This document shows positions 62,443 through 64,000 of a stretch of DNA of 64,000 nt, piece by piece. The DNA is taken from contig DATKEN010000051.1 in the NCBI GenBank assembly GCA_035512155.1, positions 1-64,000 of the forward strand. The letters run 5' to 3'. The stretch is from JABCYV01 sp035512155. Its GTDB lineage: Bacteria; Acidobacteriota; Terriglobia; Terriglobales; Acidobacteriaceae. Every line of letters starts with the position of its first letter. Positions within the stretch are counted from its first letter, which is position 1. The notes beneath the pieces are model-generated. The model searched no databases, had not been told where the DNA came from, and was given only the letters and a program-made list of their open reading frames with translations. The translations under genes and the position numbers were made by a program.

Positions 62443-64000
62443 ATGACAACATGGGCCGCTTTGGTCTTCCTAGGTGTTTTTCTTTTCATGGTTCCTACAA
62501 CTTCAGCGCAGACAAGTCATTCTCGAACGGGCGAAGCCGCGGCCAAAAGCGCGGTGTCCGCAAACGTGCATGTAGTACCTGATCTGGATCAACGTCTAGC
62601 CCGGTTCCGCCGAGTGGAAATGCCCTTTCACTCCACGGGTCTAACCGCTCGCGAGCAAAAGCTGGTCGCGAAGCTCGTGGACGCGTCGCGCTACCTGGAA
62701 GAAATTTTCTGGCGGCAGATTGATCCCGATGGCTTGACTCTCTATCAATCTCTCGCGGAGAGCAAGTACCCAAAGGATGAAGGGCTACGGCGATATATCT
62801 GGATCAATGCCTCGCGTTTCGACCTCATCCACAACAATACGCCATTCGTCGGCACGGAGCCCATGCCTCCCACGCGGGGCTTTTATCCCCAAGGATTGAC
62901 GCGGGAACAGCTGGAGCAGTACGTCAGAGATCATCCAGAAAAGAGAGCGGAACTTTACAGCACGACCACGATCGTGCGCTGGCATGGCGAACAGCTCGAA
63001 GCGGTCCCGTACCACGTCGCTTATCGTTCATTTCTCGAACCGGCGGCTCAAGATCTGCGGGAAGCGGCCATCCTGAGCGACGATCCGGCATTCGCCAATT
63101 TTCTGCGTCTGCGCGCCGATGCTCTGCTCACCGACGACTACCATCAGAGCGACCTTGCCTGGCTTGATTTGAAGGATCCAAAGTTCGACGTAATCTTTGC
63201 GCCGTATGAAACCTACGACGACACCCTCATGGGACTGAAAGCTTCCTATGGCGCGGCGGTGTTGATTCGCAATGGGGAGGAAAGTCAAAAGCTGGCAGTG
63301 TTCCAGAAATACGTTGCCGACATTCAGGATGCGCTGCCCTTAGCCGCGGAGGATCGTCCCTCGAAGCATGGCCTGCAGACTCCCATGGAGGTGATGGACG
63401 CTCCGTACCGTGCGGGCGATCTCCGTCATGGCTACCAGGCCGTCGCTGATAATCTGCCCAATGACCCACGTGTGCATGAGTTGAAAGGCAGCAAGAAAAT
63501 CTTCTTCAAGAATTTCATGGATGCGCGCGTGAATTATGTAATCCTGCCGCTCGCCAAGTTCATGATGCGTCCGGAGCAGACAGCGAAAGCCTCGGGTGAA
63601 GGCTACATGCTGGGCACCATCATGCACGAGATGGCGCACGGACTGGGTCCAGCGTTTGCTCGCACATCTTCCGGCAAGGTGAATATTCGGGAGGCGATTG
63701 GGCCGATCTATAGCGGCTTGGAAGAGGCAAAGGCTGACGTGGTTGGGATGTTCGGGCTAAAGTGGCTGATGGATCGTGGGGCGCTGCCTAAGGACAAGGC
63801 GGATGAATACTACGCGTCTTATGTGGCAGGAATTTTCCGTACCGTCCGTTTTGGAATCGCGGAAGCGCACGGCGAAGCCGAAATGATGGAATTCAACTAT
63901 CTCTGTGAGCGCGGCGCGATCAGGCGCGAACCTTCGGGACGTTACGCGATCGACTACGCAGTCATGCCCACCGCTCTTAACGATCTGGCCAAGGAACTTC
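62443..64000 (+). CDS. Exported M49-like dipeptidyl peptidase, partial
   Basis: At least 519 codons, running off the right edge. Sec signal MTTWAALVFLGVFLFMVPTT (1-24). The zinc site is HEMAH at 395-399 with second motif EEAKAD at 427-432, which matches bacterial members of the dipeptidyl peptidase III (M49) family, whose eukaryotic forms have HELLGH and EECRAE. Removes dipeptides from the N-terminus of oligopeptides; here in the periplasm. The first 200 residues contain RYIWINASRFDLIHNNTPF and RGFYPQG typical of the family. Not covered by an ATG-to-stop frame because the stop lies beyond the window. Confidence 0.85.
   Translation, partial: MTTWAALVFLGVFLFMVPTTSAQTSHSRTGEAAAKSAVSANVHVVPDLDQRLARFRRVEMPFHSTGLTAREQKLVAKLVDASRYLEEIFWRQIDPDGLTLYQSLAESKYPKDEGLRRYIWINASRFDLIHNNTPFVGTEPMPPTRGFYPQGLTREQLEQYVRDHPEKRAELYSTTTIVRWHGEQLEAVPYHVAYRSFLEPAAQDLREAAILSDDPAFANFLRLRADALLTDDYHQSDLAWLDLKDPKFDVIFAPYETYDDTLMGLKASYGAAVLIRNGEESQKLAVFQKYVADIQDALPLAAEDRPSKHGLQTPMEVMDAPYRAGDLRHGYQAVADNLPNDPRVHELKGSKKIFFKNFMDARVNYVILPLAKFMMRPEQTAKASGEGYMLGTIMHEMAHGLGPAFARTSSGKVNIREAIGPIYSGLEEAKADVVGMFGLKWLMDRGALPKDKADEYYASYVAGIFRTVRFGIAEAHGEAEMMEFNYLCERGAIRREPSGRYAIDYAVMPTALNDLAKEL

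Overview
The window looks like chromosome of a soil Acidobacteriota member (Terriglobia, Koribacter-like), judged from protein content and not from any marker search. Pointers are two Oar-like TonB-dependent outer-membrane proteins with an N-terminal carboxypeptidase-regulatory domain, a VWFA-related protein of the acidobacterial type, a Ser/Thr kinase with a TolB-like and TPR C-terminus, a DUF1800/DUF1501 pair, and intergenic palindromes of the kind common in that phylum. Base composition is moderately GC-rich.

Region 1 (about 1-8,700) is sparse and eroded. It holds a two-TM protein, a response regulator with an unknown output domain, several very small proteins (26 to 137 aa, partly membrane-bound) and four broken genes: a response regulator with an internal deletion, an Nramp-like transporter cut off after about eight TM segments, the start of a B12-binding radical-SAM protein disrupted by an 11-bp tandem duplication, and the catalytic tail of a tyrosine recombinase fused to a foreign signal-like peptide. 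It ends at a tRNA-Glu gene whose 3' end faces the recombinase remnant, which suggests a decaying tRNA-associated island.

Region 2 (8,900-25,100) is housekeeping: selB, a purL-purF operon followed by a BlaI-type repressor and M56 metalloprotease pair, an Oar-like receptor, a yqhQ-prfA-prmC run (DUF1385 protein, release factor 1 and its methyltransferase) and an ATP-dependent DNA ligase.

Region 3 (25,000-31,300) has a CDF metal exporter and a membrane Ser/Thr kinase flanked by two FAD amine/amino-acid oxidases. Region 4 (31,400-39,900) is the ferredoxin, recO, glyQ, glyS, ppdK block, with a compound palindromic repeat between glyQ and glyS that supplies the glyQ stop codon, followed by a Tat-exported aldo/keto reductase. 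Region 5 (40,000-48,000) has an aconitase-family enzyme with its swivel domain first, a DUF1684 protein, an inositol monophosphatase, Hfq and a second Oar-like receptor.

Region 6 (48,300-64,000) has a VWA protein, a MoaD-MoaE fusion, a FecR/DUF6600 envelope protein, Lon protease, the Tat-exported DUF1501 and DUF1800 proteins, a GAF/HD-GYP phosphodiesterase, an exported TPR protein, a HAD hydrolase, and the start of an M49-like metallopeptidase running off the window edge. I saw no CRISPR array, rRNA, complete insertion sequence or complete prophage. The strongest candidates for something new are the very small proteins of region 1, the MoaD-MoaE fusion with an internal Gly-Gly, and the in-gene repeat insertions in prmC and at the end of glyQ. 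No clearly undescribed multi-gene system stands out.
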